64,000 bases of DNA, taken from positions 1-64,000 of the forward strand of contig NZ_KQ040778.1 in NCBI RefSeq assembly GCF_000971975.1, read 5' to 3'. The notes under the pieces were generated by a model, which saw nothing but the letters and a program-made list of their open reading frames with translations, was not told where the DNA came from and ran no database searches. The position numbers were made by a program, and so were the translations under genes. This stretch comes from Paenibacillus algorifonticola (GTDB lineage: Bacteria; Bacillota; Bacilli; Paenibacillales; Paenibacillaceae). Of the stretch, positions 16,025 through 25,043 are shown in pieces. Numbering within the stretch: position 1 is the stretch's first letter; the number at the start of each line of letters is the position of its first letter.

Positions 16025-16957
16025 TTACAAAATCGTAATTTTTTCTAATAATGCGCCATTTTGAACCGGATTCCGCTTTTGCTTGCGAAAATCGGAGGGG
16101 GTGCAGTTCAACGTCTTGCGAAATACTTTAACAAAATAGCTGATATGGTCGAAGCCGACCTCCAGCGCGATGTCTGAAATTTTGCGTTCCGTGTGCAGCA
16201 GCAGCTCGGCCGCCTGGTTTACCCGATAGGCGTTTAAATATTCAACCGGCGTCTGCCTCGTCATCGATTTGAAAAAACGGAAAAACTGTCCTTCGCTCAT
16301 CGGAATTTGCTCCGCCAGCTCGCCGATGCGTATCGGCCTGCGATAATGCAGCTGGATATAGAGGATGCTTTTCTTAAGCCGCTCTATTCGGGTTTTGTCA
16401 TCCGATCTTGCCTCGCTGCGATTGCACGCCCTGTTCTCAATAGCGATCTCATGCAGCATTAAGTAGAAATACCCTTTCACCGCAGCTTCGAATCCAGCAT
16501 AAGGAGCTCTACAGCAGTTAATCATAGAACGGAGCAAGAAGAGCAGCTGCCGCTTCCAACCACTGTCCGGTGATATATGCCTCGGGAACGTCTTTTTCTT
16601 CTCTTGAAACGGACGAACGCATGTTTCCTGTACGGCATCATAGCTGGTGCTGTCCAGCCAGCGAACGTCAAATACGATGGCGCAATAGGTGCAGGAGGAG
16701 CCATTTAAAGAGTGTCCGGCATGAATATCTCCACTGTCGATGAAGACGGCTTCGCCCGCGCGAACGGGAAAATACTCGGTGTCAATCTGGAAGAGCATCT
16801 CGCCCTCCAGCACAACTAGAAACTCAGCCTCGTCATGCCAGTGGCAGTCTACATTTACCTCGCCAGGTGCATATTCCATCCAGTAAGCAGCAAGAGGAAA
16901 GGTAACATCGCCATGCATGCGGTCTTCCCTGAGCGAATGACGCAGCGTCAAATCCAT
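16025..16957 (-). CDS. AraC family transcriptional regulator with cupin sensor
   Basis: 310 residues. The N-terminal half is an AraC-type cupin (HWHDEAEFLVVLEGEMLFQI and PVRAGEAVFIDSGDIHAG). The C-terminal 100 residues carry two helix-turn-helix units ending in DIALEVGFDHISYFVKVFRK, the AraC signature. Start ATG 16957 follows GGAGG at 9 bp; a TTG at 16966 is too close to that site. It is divergent from the alpha-xylosidase gene, 150 bp apart, so it most likely senses a xylose-containing sugar and controls that gene. Confidence 0.9.
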   Translation of the reverse strand: MDLTLRHSLREDRMHGDVTFPLAAYWMEYAPGEVNVDCHWHDEAEFLVVLEGEMLFQIDTEYFPVRAGEAVFIDSGDIHAGHSLNGSSCTYCAIVFDVRWLDSTSYDAVQETCVRPFQEKKKTFPRHISPDSGWKRQLLFLLRSMINCCRAPYAGFEAAVKGYFYLMLHEIAIENRACNRSEARSDDKTRIERLKKSILYIQLHYRRPIRIGELAEQIPMSEGQFFRFFKSMTRQTPVEYLNAYRVNQAAELLLHTERKISDIALEVGFDHISYFVKVFRKTLNCTPSDFRKQKRNPVQNGALLEKITIL

Positions 16958-17040
16958 TGCAGTCAACCTCCGGTGATGAAGAAATCAGAATGGTGTTATA
17001 AACGGGCATAATTCTGTTAGTTTGTTGCTTTGCTTATCAG

Positions 17041-17046
17041 TATAAT
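17041..17046 (+). promoter_or_regulatory. Likely -10 element for alpha-xylosidase
   Basis: TATAAT lies 61 bp before the chosen alpha-xylosidase start, within the AraC-xylosidase divergent region. No good -35 is seen at the usual spacing, which fits an activator-dependent promoter. Confidence 0.4.
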
Positions 17047-17107
17047 GCAAAATAGAACGATTTTAAAGTCAAATAACCTATATAAAAGCAGAAAGGTCGG
17101 TTCTATT

Positions 17108-19429
17108 ATGAAATTTACTGACGGCAACTGGATGCTGCGTGAACAGTATAGCCTTCTAGGCGCGGTTCAAGCCCATGATTTTGAGCAAAAGGACGGCGTA
17201 CTTACCGCTTATGCGTCCCCGCGTCCTATTTTGTCACGTTCCAATATGTTAGATACGATGCTGCTTACGGTTCGGTTTCATTCTCCGATGCCAGGCGTTG
17301 TCGGCGTTAAGCTGATTCATCACATGGGCGTGCGTGAGCGCGGTCCTGTATTCGAGCTGACGAAGGAAACCGGCAATTTCGTTACTATAGAAGAAACGGA
17401 AGAAGCGGCGATCCTTACAAGCGGCAGCCTCAGCGTGCATATTCGCAAAGGACCCGAGTGGTCAGTGGATTTCTACCGCGGCTCCGAGCGCATTACCGGA
17501 AGCAGGCAGAAGTCGATGGCGTATATTACGGAAGGCAAAGAGCAAGCCTATATGCGTGAAGAGCTTGATCTTGGCGTGGGCGAATGGGTTTATGGTCTCG
17601 GCGAGCGTTTTACGCCTTTCGTGCGCAACGGTCAGGTCGTCGATATTTGGAACAAGGATGGCGGCACAAGCTCCGAGCAAGCGTACAAAAATATTCCTTT
17701 CTACGTAACGAACAAAGGCTACGGCGTATTCGTCAACCAACCGGATCTCGTATCCTTTGAGATTGCTTCGGAGAAAGTGAAGAAGGTTCAATTCCATGTA
17801 TCGGGCGAATCCCTTGAATATTTCGTCATTGATGGTCCAACGATTAAAGAGGTGCTTGGAAAATATACCGAGCTGACAGGCAAGCCTTCCTTGCCGCCGG
17901 CTTGGACATTCGGCCTGTGGCTGTCGACCTCTTTTACAACAAATTATGATGAAGCAACGGTTAATTCCTTCGTCGATGGCATGGAAGAGCGCGGTTTGCC
18001 GCTGCATGTATTCCACTTCGACTGTTTCTGGATGCGCGATTTCCACTGGACGGATTTCAAATGGGACGAGCGGATATTCCCCGACCCTGTCGGCATGCTG
18101 AAACGCTTGAAAGAGAAGGGGCTTAAAATCTGCGTATGGATTAACCCTTACATCGCGCAGCGCTCCCGTCTGTTTGAAGAGGGCAGAGACAATGGGTATT
18201 TGATCAAAAAGCCAAATGGCGACGTATGGCAATGGGATATGTGGCAGCCTGGCATGGGCATCGTGGACTTCACGAATCCTGCGGCATGCGAATGGTACAA
18301 AGGCTACCTGCGTGAGCTTGTAGATATGGGCGTTGACAGCTTCAAAACCGACTTCGGCGAGCGGATCCCGACCGATGTGGTGTACCATGACGGCTCTGAC
18401 CCTGAAAAAATGCACAATTTCTACACGTACCAATATAACAAGGTTGTATTTGAGGTGTTGGAAGAGAAATTGGGCAAAAATGAAGCTGCGCTGTTCGCGC
18501 GTTCCGCTACCGTTGGCGGTCAAAAGTTTCCCGTTCACTGGGGCGGCGACTGCTACGCGGATTACGAGTCGATGGCAGAATCGCTGCGCGGCGGCCTGTC
18601 GCTGGGCTTGTCCGGCTTTGGCTTCTGGAGCCATGATATCGGCGGCTTTGAGAGTACAGCTCCAGCGCATGTCTTCAAACGCTGGCTTGCGTTTGGCTTG
18701 CTTTCCAGCCACAGCCGTCTGCATGGCAGCAGATCGTACCGGGTGCCTTGGGCGTATGATACAGAAGCGGTTGATGTTACCCGCTTCTTCACGAAGCTTA
18801 AATGCAGCCTGATGCCTTACCTGTTTAATACAGCTGCGCAAGCGGTGGAGCAAGGTTTGCCGTCGATGCGTGCGATGGTGCTGGAATTCCCGGAAGATCC
18901 AACTTCCGAGTTCCTTGATCGCCAGTATATGCTGGGTGATTCCATCATGGTTGCCCCTGTATTCGACGAAAACGGCTTTGTACAATATTATTTGCCGGAA
19001 GGCAGCTGGACGCATCTTCTGACTGGTGAAATCGTAGAAGGTGGAAAATGGTTCAAGGAAACGCATGACTTCCTCTCGCTTCCATTGTTCGTCCGTCCAA
19101 ATTCGATCATCGCAATCGGTGCGAATGACAGGAAGCCGGATTATGACTATGCTGACGGCGTGAAGCTGACGGCTTACAGCCTCGCTGACGGAGCATCTGC
19201 TTCGGCCACGGTTCGCGACATTAAAGGCGCTGCCGAGCTGCTCATTACCGTGAAACGCGAAGGCAAGGAAGTAGCCGTTAAAGTACAGGGCAGCGGCAAA
19301 GCGCTCAGCCTGGCTCTTCATGGCATTGGCGAAATTGCTAAAGTGGATGGCGCTGCTTCGCTTCAAGACGGCATTGTATCGATTGCTGCTGGCGCGAAAG
19401 AAACGGCATTGACGATTACATTGAAGTAA
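17108..19429 (+). CDS. yicI: Alpha-xylosidase, GH31 family
   Basis: 773 residues from ATG 17108 (AGAAAGG upstream), the length of E. coli YicI (772). It releases alpha-linked xylose from xyloglucan-type oligosaccharides such as isoprimeverose. The catalytic nucleophile is D415 in FKTDFGERIP, and the acid/base D481 in HWGGDCYADYE; the YicI-type FWMRDFHWTDFKWD loop that favours xylose is intact. There is no signal peptide, so it acts in the cytoplasm on imported sugars. It is divergent from an AraC regulator and followed by a terminator, then by an isomerase and dehydrogenase. Confidence 0.94.
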   Translation: MKFTDGNWMLREQYSLLGAVQAHDFEQKDGVLTAYASPRPILSRSNMLDTMLLTVRFHSPMPGVVGVKLIHHMGVRERGPVFELTKETGNFVTIEETEEAAILTSGSLSVHIRKGPEWSVDFYRGSERITGSRQKSMAYITEGKEQAYMREELDLGVGEWVYGLGERFTPFVRNGQVVDIWNKDGGTSSEQAYKNIPFYVTNKGYGVFVNQPDLVSFEIASEKVKKVQFHVSGESLEYFVIDGPTIKEVLGKYTELTGKPSLPPAWTFGLWLSTSFTTNYDEATVNSFVDGMEERGLPLHVFHFDCFWMRDFHWTDFKWDERIFPDPVGMLKRLKEKGLKICVWINPYIAQRSRLFEEGRDNGYLIKKPNGDVWQWDMWQPGMGIVDFTNPAACEWYKGYLRELVDMGVDSFKTDFGERIPTDVVYHDGSDPEKMHNFYTYQYNKVVFEVLEEKLGKNEAALFARSATVGGQKFPVHWGGDCYADYESMAESLRGGLSLGLSGFGFWSHDIGGFESTAPAHVFKRWLAFGLLSSHSRLHGSRSYRVPWAYDTEAVDVTRFFTKLKCSLMPYLFNTAAQAVEQGLPSMRAMVLEFPEDPTSEFLDRQYMLGDSIMVAPVFDENGFVQYYLPEGSWTHLLTGEIVEGGKWFKETHDFLSLPLFVRPNSIIAIGANDRKPDYDYADGVKLTAYSLADGASASATVRDIKGAAELLITVKREGKEVAVKVQGSGKALSLALHGIGEIAKVDGAASLQDGIVSIAAGAKETALTITLK

Positions 19430-19524
19430 TTGAAATAAAAATCGAAATAAAAGCGTAGCGTTTGTTTCAAGCTTTCGACGAAATAAACAAACGGCATAAT
19501 GCCGGATGTGCCTGAAAAATAGAC

Positions 19525-19573
19525 CAACGCCTTGTGACGACCGCACCAACAGTCGTCGCAGGGCGTTTTTTTC
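19525..19573 (+). terminator. Terminator after alpha-xylosidase
   Basis: AACGCC..GACGAC pairs with GTCGTC..GGGCGTT and is followed by seven T. Confidence 0.8.
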
Positions 19574-19719
19574 TTGGAGTAAAAGACAGCATTCAACAAA
19601 ATAACATATAAAAAGACTAATAAGACAGCTGTTTTTTGCAGCGTTCCTTCTATATAATTTTAAATGTAAAGTACAAGACTTGAGAAACTAAATTCACAAT
19701 ATAAAGGAGTGCGGCCAAA

Positions 19720-20490
19720 GTGGGACAAATCGGAATTGGTTTACAATTGTATACGCTCCGTGACGCAACAGCGGAAGACTTCGAAGGTACGCTGCGCAAG
19801 GTTGCGGCAATGGGCTATGAAGGCGTGGAGTTTGCAGGATATGGCGGTATTGAAGCGGAAAAAATGCGTGATTTGCTCCAAGAGCTTGGATTGAAAGCAA
19901 TCGGCAGCCATATCGGCCTGCATTTGCTGGAAAGCCAATTGGATGAAGAAATCGCTTACTTGAAAACAATCGGCGCAAAATATGCGATTTGTCCTTATTT
20001 GCTTGATGATCAGCGCAGTGCTGAGGCTTGGGCGAAGCATTTTGTAGCTTTTGAGGAGTATGGTAAACGTTTCCGCGAAGCGGGTATTGATTTCGCCTAC
20101 CATAACCACGATTTTGAATTTAAAGTGGAAATCGATGGCAAAGAAGTGTTTGATGCGCTTTATGAGCGAATCAGCCCTGAGCTGCTGAAAGTGGAAATGG
20201 ATATCGGCTGGGTGCAATTTTCCGGTAAAGATCCGCTCGCTTATATCGCTAAATATGCAGGGCGCCTGCCTTTGCTTCATTTGAAGGACTACCGCGACAA
20301 CAACGGCCAATTGCCAATTGATACGGTGGAGCTGGGCCGTGGCGATCTTCCGCTGCTTGCTATCATTAATAGTGCGGTTGAAGCGAATGTAGAATGGCTG
20401 ATCGTTGAGCAGGACACTTGCACAAATCCTCCGCTTGAAGCAGTAGCAGAAAGCATGGACTGGCTGAAAAAGAATTTTCTGAACGCTTAA
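19720..20490 (+). CDS. Sugar phosphate isomerase/epimerase family protein
   Basis: 256 residues of the xylose isomerase-like TIM-barrel (AP endonuclease 2) family, as in IolE/IolI-type enzymes. Metal-ligand motifs are visible: YHNHDFEF, EMDIGWVQ, LHLKDYRD, and late VEQDTC. The start is GTG 19720 with AAAGGAG 10 bp upstream. It is 56 bp ahead of a Gfo/Idh/MocA dehydrogenase, a pairing common in inositol and rare-sugar pathways. The exact substrate cannot be read. Confidence 0.88.
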   Translation: MGQIGIGLQLYTLRDATAEDFEGTLRKVAAMGYEGVEFAGYGGIEAEKMRDLLQELGLKAIGSHIGLHLLESQLDEEIAYLKTIGAKYAICPYLLDDQRSAEAWAKHFVAFEEYGKRFREAGIDFAYHNHDFEFKVEIDGKEVFDALYERISPELLKVEMDIGWVQFSGKDPLAYIAKYAGRLPLLHLKDYRDNNGQLPIDTVELGRGDLPLLAIINSAVEANVEWLIVEQDTCTNPPLEAVAESMDWLKKNFLNA

Positions 20491-20546
20491 TTTGCAAATG
20501 TAGTACGACCTATACATTAATTATTGAAAAGGTAGGGATACACTTA

Positions 20547-21566
20547 ATGAGTAAAATCAGAGTAGCAGTAGTAGGTTGCGGTTCCATCTCCAAATATCGT
20601 CACATTCCGGAGTATGCAGACAATGCGAATGTAGAATTAGTCGCATTCGTTGACCCGATTATTGAGCGTGCGGAAGGGTATGCGGAGAAGCATGGCGGTA
20701 AAGCTTTTGCAGATTATAAGACGATGCTGGCTGAAATTAAGCCGGATGCGGTTAGCGTATGTACACCGAACGCGCTTCATGCACCAGTAGCAATTGCAGC
20801 AGCAAACGCTGGCGCGCATGTATTGGTTGAGAAGCCAATGGCAGCTACGGATGAAGAAGCGGCAGCGATGATTGAAGCGGCTGCGAAAAATGGCGTTAAG
20901 CTGATGGTTGGACATAACCAACGCTTCATGCCGCCGCATGTAAAAGCGAAAGATTTGCTGAAAACGGGCATTATCGGCAAAGTTTTGACATTCCGTACGT
21001 CGTTTGGCCACCCAGGTCCGGATGCATGGAGCATTGATGGCGCGGAAAGCTGGTTTTTCCGCAAGCCAGAAGCGATCATGGGCGCAATGGGCGACCTTGG
21101 CGTGCACAAATCCGACTTGATCCGCTGGCTGCTTGACGATGAAGTGGCGCAAATTGCTGGCTTCGTTGGCACAGTAGATAAAGACAGCGATGTAGATGAC
21201 AATGCAAACTGCGTGCTTCGTATGAAGAGCGGCGCGATGGGTTCGCTTGTAGCGAGCTGGACTTATTACAAAGGCGAAGACAACAGCACGATTTTGTGGG
21301 GCTCCAAAGGCGTTATGAAAATCGGTACGCACCCGGAAGATCAAGTCATCATTGAACTGCGCGACGGTACAGTTGAGCGCTACAAAACAGGCGAAATCTC
21401 CACAAATGAGAAGCAGCTGTCGAGCTTTGTTATCGATAAATTCATTGACTCCATCGTCAATGACACGACTCCACCTGTAACAGGCGAAGAGGGCCGCAAA
21501 TCGCTTAAAGTCATTTTGAGCGCCTTCGAATCCCAAGCAACAGGCAAATTCATCGACATCAACTAA
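20547..21566 (+). CDS. Gfo/Idh/MocA family oxidoreductase
   Basis: 339 residues. The Rossmann NAD(P) motif is VAVVGCGSISKYRHIPEY at the N-terminus; the catalytic lysine is in VLVEKPMA (about residue 97), and GDLGVHKSDLIRW supplies the His region. It should oxidise a sugar, inositol or sugar acid using NAD(P). It is co-directional with the isomerase and has a good ribosome site (AAAGGTAGGG). It is followed by two hairpins, so the operon ends here. Confidence 0.9.
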   Translation: MSKIRVAVVGCGSISKYRHIPEYADNANVELVAFVDPIIERAEGYAEKHGGKAFADYKTMLAEIKPDAVSVCTPNALHAPVAIAAANAGAHVLVEKPMAATDEEAAAMIEAAAKNGVKLMVGHNQRFMPPHVKAKDLLKTGIIGKVLTFRTSFGHPGPDAWSIDGAESWFFRKPEAIMGAMGDLGVHKSDLIRWLLDDEVAQIAGFVGTVDKDSDVDDNANCVLRMKSGAMGSLVASWTYYKGEDNSTILWGSKGVMKIGTHPEDQVIIELRDGTVERYKTGEISTNEKQLSSFVIDKFIDSIVNDTTPPVTGEEGRKSLKVILSAFESQATGKFIDIN

Positions 21567-21599
21567 TATTGTTTTACATGATTTCTCTCACTATATTGT

Positions 21600-21628
21600 A
21601 GGGATAACAAGCCAAGCGCGTTATCCCT
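21600..21628. terminator. Hairpin after the dehydrogenase gene
   Basis: AGGGATAAC and GTTATCCCT form a 9-bp stem with an 11-base loop, without a T-run. It probably helps protect or end the isomerase-dehydrogenase transcript. Confidence 0.5.
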
Positions 21629-21637
21629 CTAAAAACT

Positions 21638-21669
21638 GCCTTCGCCGACTTATATGGTGAAGGCTTTTA
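21638..21669 (+). terminator. Terminator hairpin
   Basis: GCCTTCGCC pairs with GGTGAAGGC across 9 bases and ends in TTTT. Second hairpin in tandem after the dehydrogenase gene. Confidence 0.65.
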
Positions 21670-21689
21670 AAATTGACGGTGAACAGTGG

Positions 21690-21828
21690 CAAGCGCGGAG
21701 TGAAAGGTTTGAGCTGGAGAAGCGATAGCGTTCGTTTTTGTCTTTGCATTTCAACCGCTGAGCGGTTTAATTCAGGAAATGCAAAGACAATAGCGATCGT
21801 AAGCAAAACCTTTCACGCAGCAGCGCGG
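21690..21828 (-). repeat. Long-hairpin element, copy A
   Basis: A non-coding inverted structure of about 138 bp. Outer arms GTGAAAGGTTT (21700-21710) and AAACCTTTCAC (21806-21816) pair perfectly; inner arms TTGTCTTTGCATTTC (21738-21752) and GAAATGCAAAGACAA (21776-21790) pair perfectly; the centre is AACCGCTGAGCGGTT (21753-21767). Read on the minus strand it aligns end to end with the element at 49556-49692. It lies between the dehydrogenase terminator and the padR operon. No terminal direct repeats or coding frame were seen. Confidence 0.8.
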
Positions 21829-22032
21829 CCCCTTTTTCACCATCATTTTTAACGTCTCTCCGTCTTAAGGAGGAGAGACTCTCCGGCGGTGGTATTATTT
21901 TTAGTTTAGTATGTAGCAATATAGAATAGCATATGGTAAATTAAGTTCAACAGCGAATACGTATCGTTCGCTATTCGATAATATCGAATAGTGAAAGCAA
22001 TAGCATTTCAAGTAAAGCAGGGAGCGTCGCGT

Positions 22033-22353
22033 ATGAATGTGCAGTTCAAGAAAGGTGTGCTGGAGCTATGCGTTCTCGTCTTGACGTCTGAGGGGGACCG
22101 TTACGGCTATGAACTAGCGGTGAAAATATCGTCCAAGTTCGAGGTAGCCGTCGGGAGTGTTTATCCGCTGCTCAATCGTCTAACGCTGGAAGGCTACTTC
22201 TCGACTTACCTTAAAGAATCGAATGAAGGACCTCCGCGGAAATATTATCAACTGACGGAGGCGGGCTGGCAGCATATGCGAGGGCTCATTCATGAATGGT
22301 CGAGCTTCTCGACAGCCGTAAATGAAATTATTGAGGAAGGAATCCGTCCATGA
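22033..22353 (+). CDS. PadR family transcriptional regulator
   Basis: 107 residues from ATG 22033 (AGGGAG upstream; a GTG at 21991 lacks one). It is a winged-helix PadR protein: KKGVLELCVLVLTSEGDRYGYEL is the family N-terminus, VGSVYPLLNRLTLEGY the recognition helix region, and GPPRKYYQLTEAG the wing. It overlaps the DUF1700 gene by ATGA and heads a three-gene module. Relatives usually repress their own operon. Confidence 0.9.
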   Translation: MNVQFKKGVLELCVLVLTSEGDRYGYELAVKISSKFEVAVGSVYPLLNRLTLEGYFSTYLKESNEGPPRKYYQLTEAGWQHMRGLIHEWSSFSTAVNEIIEEGIRP

Positions 22354-22910
22354 TGATGACGAAACACAATTATATGAGCGAGCTGGAGAGGCTGCTCGCG
22401 AAAGTGCCGGATAAGCAGCGCCGCGAGTGGCTGTTCGATTATTACAGTCATTTTCAGCAGGCAGAGGAAAATGGGCAGAGCGAGCATGAGGCTGCATTGG
22501 AGCTAGGCGACCCAAGGCAGATTGCGAGCGAACTGCTGCTTGGTTATAAAGTACAACGGGCTGAAGCGGAGAAAAGCTTCGGCAATACGTCTAAGGCGGT
22601 GCTTGCAACAGTGAGCTTGGGATTTTTCAATATCGTATTTGTACTGGGGCCTTATGTGGCTGCAGTTGGCGTGCTTATTGCCCTATGGGCGACTACTCTA
22701 GCGCTTGGATTGGCAGGCGTCACAACGGTGCTGGAGAGCACGTGGAGCGGCATGTTTACACTAACCCAAGCAGCCTCTATTGGGCTCGTCTGCATTGGAT
22801 TGGGCATTTTGCTGGGCGTAGGCGTTAATGCTCTGACAAAAGGATTTTTCGCTGCAACGATTAAATATTTGAAGTTTAATACGAAAATCATCAGGGGGAA
22901 AAAACAATGA
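22350..22910 (+). CDS. DUF1700 (HAAS) family membrane protein
   Basis: 186 residues. The N-terminal cytoplasmic region MSELERLLAKVPDKQRREW followed by ALELGDPRQIASELL is the HAAS/DUF1700 signature; three hydrophobic segments follow (about residues 80-165). Such proteins accompany PadR regulators and DUF4097 proteins and are thought to sit in the membrane as sensor or anti-regulator partners. It is coupled at both ends by 4-bp ATGA overlaps. Confidence 0.85.
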   Translation: MMMTKHNYMSELERLLAKVPDKQRREWLFDYYSHFQQAEENGQSEHEAALELGDPRQIASELLLGYKVQRAEAEKSFGNTSKAVLATVSLGFFNIVFVLGPYVAAVGVLIALWATTLALGLAGVTTVLESTWSGMFTLTQAASIGLVCIGLGILLGVGVNALTKGFFAATIKYLKFNTKIIRGKKQ

Positions 22911-23854
22911 GAAAGGCAATTGCAGTTGCGCTTATATTACTTGGAATCGGCTTGGCCGGAGCGATATATTCTTTTAGCTGGGATGAGCTGCTGTCCTTCG
23001 GAACGAAGCCTGTATCGCAGGAGAAAACAGTTGATGCAGCTGGCGTAGGCAGCTTGACGGTAGAAGCTGGTTCGATGGATATAGAAGTGGTGCCAGGGAG
23101 CTCGGATAAGATTGTTGTACACTTGGAAGGCCGGGCAAGCTCGAAATATTTAAACAAGCTAAAGCTTGAGACGGAGCAGGATGGCGACAGGTTAGTCATT
23201 AAAAGCAGCTTTAATACGGGTTTTACCATCGGTATCAACTATTCTTCATTTAAGCTGACGGTAGAGCTGCCGGAGCGCAAATGGGATGAGGTGACGCTGA
23301 AGGCGAACAGTGGCAACGTCAGCGCATCCGATATGAACAGCCGCACCTTGGCGATGCAAACCTCATCAGGACGTGTGAAGGGGGAGGATTTGTCTGCGGA
23401 TGAGATGGATTTTGAAACGACAAGCGGAAAAATTGAGCTGCTTGGCGTTACTGGTGAGAGCATGAAGCTGGATGTCAGCTCCGGCAGCATCAAGATAGAA
23501 GACTATAAGGCAGAAACGGTTGAATTCAACACGACAAGCGGCAATGCAAGCTTTATTAATGGTACGGGAGAGCTGAATGGCCAAGCGAGCAGTGGGAAAA
23601 TAAGAGTTGAATCGGAAACCATTACTCATAGCATGAAGCTTGACGTTACCTCTGGCAATATCGTCGTTGAAGCTAAGCAGCCGCCACAGTCTGCCGAAAT
23701 TAAGCTGAAAACAACATCCGGCAGCCAGAAGGTCGAATGGGACAATGTTCAAACGGAAAAAGAGGATGATCGTTCCTTTGCTGGCACAATTGGGACTGGA
23801 TCGGACCTTTCAATTGATTTGAAAACAAGCTCGGGCAATATTACGCTCAAATAG
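22907..23854 (+). CDS. DUF4097 family beta-repeat protein
   Basis: 315 residues with an N-terminal membrane anchor or uncleaved signal (residues 5-25). The rest is a right-handed beta-helix-like series of short repeats around TSSGRVKGEDL, TTSGKIELLGV, VSSGSIKIEDY, TTSGNASFING, TSGNIVVEA, the DUF4097 pattern. It is probably exposed outside the membrane. It ends the PadR-DUF1700-DUF4097 operon, where the set may respond to envelope stress. Start ATG 22907 overlaps the upstream stop. Confidence 0.85.
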   Translation: MRKAIAVALILLGIGLAGAIYSFSWDELLSFGTKPVSQEKTVDAAGVGSLTVEAGSMDIEVVPGSSDKIVVHLEGRASSKYLNKLKLETEQDGDRLVIKSSFNTGFTIGINYSSFKLTVELPERKWDEVTLKANSGNVSASDMNSRTLAMQTSSGRVKGEDLSADEMDFETTSGKIELLGVTGESMKLDVSSGSIKIEDYKAETVEFNTTSGNASFINGTGELNGQASSGKIRVESETITHSMKLDVTSGNIVVEAKQPPQSAEIKLKTTSGSQKVEWDNVQTEKEDDRSFAGTIGTGSDLSIDLKTSSGNITLK

Positions 23855-23880
23855 CGTGTGCAAAATAAGCAGCAAGCTGA

Positions 23881-23916
23881 AAGTCCCGCAAAGCCAAGCG
23901 CAGCGGGGCTTTTTTC
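23881..23916 (+). terminator. Terminator of the PadR operon
   Basis: AAGTCCCGC pairs with GCGGGGCTT (one mismatch) and ends in TTTTTT. The remaining 300 bp up to the CAP gene show no coding frame and no clear promoter by eye. Confidence 0.8.
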
Positions 23917-24220
23917 TGTTTTTTAAACGGTTTTCGCTTGGAAAATGAGGGGTTTATGAGCGGATTCTAATATGGCGGAGCATTCATTTGGATGGCAGGC
24001 TGGCGAAGAGTGAAAAAAGGCAGTTGCGGCTATTCTTTCACCCGGATTTCCAAAGTGAGATGATTCTCATAAACGTCTGAAAACGGTTTATTTCGCGTAA
24101 AAAACGCTTGTTTTACCATTTTTTGAGCCGTGTAACCACCCAAATGCCATGTTACGATAGTTTGCGTCGGGATGACCGGCACACACAAATTACACACAAC
24201 TTCGAGGAGGAGATTTCATA

Positions 24221-25003
24221 ATGAAGAAGCAACCATTTAAAGTAGGTGTCGCTGCCGTAGCCGCAGCCGCATTAATCGGTGCAGGCGTAGCAGCACCATC
24301 GACGGTGGGAGCAGCACCAGCAGTGAAGGCGAACTCCAAGATTACTGCTTATAGCATTAACCAAGATTTGTTGAAGCAAATTGCGGAGCAATACGGAATT
24401 GATTTGAGCAAAATCAACTTTAACGGCATTACAATCAGCTTCCCTAACGGTACGCCATCGGGTACAGGAACAAGCAAGCCAAGCACAGGTACAAGCAAGC
24501 CGAGCACAGGTACAAGCAAGCCAAGCACAGGAACGACGAAGCCTAGCACAGGCTCTGGTACTACGGGAACAACGAAGCCAACTACAGGAACGGGCTCTGG
24601 TTCTTCGAATTCGGGCAGCGGAACAACTGTTAATCAAAGCGCTTACCAAAGCGAAGTCGTGAAAATCGTAAACAAGGAGCGTGCAAGCGCAGGTCTTCCA
24701 GCTTTGACGGTCGATGCGCTGCTGACAAAAGTCGCGGTAGCAAAAGCGAAGGATATGGCGGACAACAAATATTTCAGCCATACGTCCCCAACTTACGGAT
24801 CGCCGTTTGATATGATGAAGAGCTTCGGTGTTAGCTACTCTTACGCTGGTGAGAACATTGCTGCCGGACAACGCAACCCGTCCGAGGTTATGACAGCATG
24901 GATGAACAGCGCAGGCCACCGTGCAAATATTTTGAGCAAAAACTTCGGAAAAATCGGTGTTGGCTACTACAACGGCCAATGGGTACAAGAATTTACGAAC
25001 TAG
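24221..25003 (+). CDS. Secreted CAP-domain protein (YkwD-like)
   Basis: 260 residues: signal peptide (residues 1-31, cleavage likely after VGAA), a short N-terminal region, a Thr/Lys/Pro/Ser linker (four GTSKPST-type units, about 83-110, then Gly/Ser-rich), and a C-terminal CAP/SCP domain (about 140-260) with KYFSHTSPTYGSPFDMMK, YAGENIAAG and AWMNSAGHRANIL. CAP proteins of this type are secreted in sporulating Firmicutes; biochemical role unknown. AGGAGGAG upstream of ATG 24221 gives the start. Not in an operon. Confidence 0.88.
   Translation: MKKQPFKVGVAAVAAAALIGAGVAAPSTVGAAPAVKANSKITAYSINQDLLKQIAEQYGIDLSKINFNGITISFPNGTPSGTGTSKPSTGTSKPSTGTSKPSTGTTKPSTGSGTTGTTKPTTGTGSGSSNSGSGTTVNQSAYQSEVVKIVNKERASAGLPALTVDALLTKVAVAKAKDMADNKYFSHTSPTYGSPFDMMKSFGVSYSYAGENIAAGQRNPSEVMTAWMNSAGHRANILSKNFGKIGVGYYNGQWVQEFTN
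24467..24550. repeat. 21-bp tandem repeat coding for the CAP linker
   Basis: Four adjacent 21-bp units beginning GGWACAAGCAAGCC (24467, 24488, 24509) and the diverged GGAACGACGAAGCC (24530) encode GTSKPST repeats. Confidence 0.8.
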
Positions 25004-25043
25004 AAGTGAACAGAAATAGGCGATCGGACGCCAAATCTTTCAC

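Noticed and set aside
17462-19549. 695-codon open frame on the minus strand over alpha-xylosidase
   Set aside because: It is antisense to a GH31 gene with intact catalytic motifs, has no ribosome site and no family features; it is a shadow of the GC-skewed codon use.
20637-21536. 299-codon minus-strand frame over the Gfo/Idh gene
   Set aside because: Shadow of a well-supported gene.
21690-21828. Retron or IS remnant at the hairpin element
   Set aside because: No reverse transcriptase or transposase is near either copy and no target-site duplication is visible; only the hairpin itself is supported.
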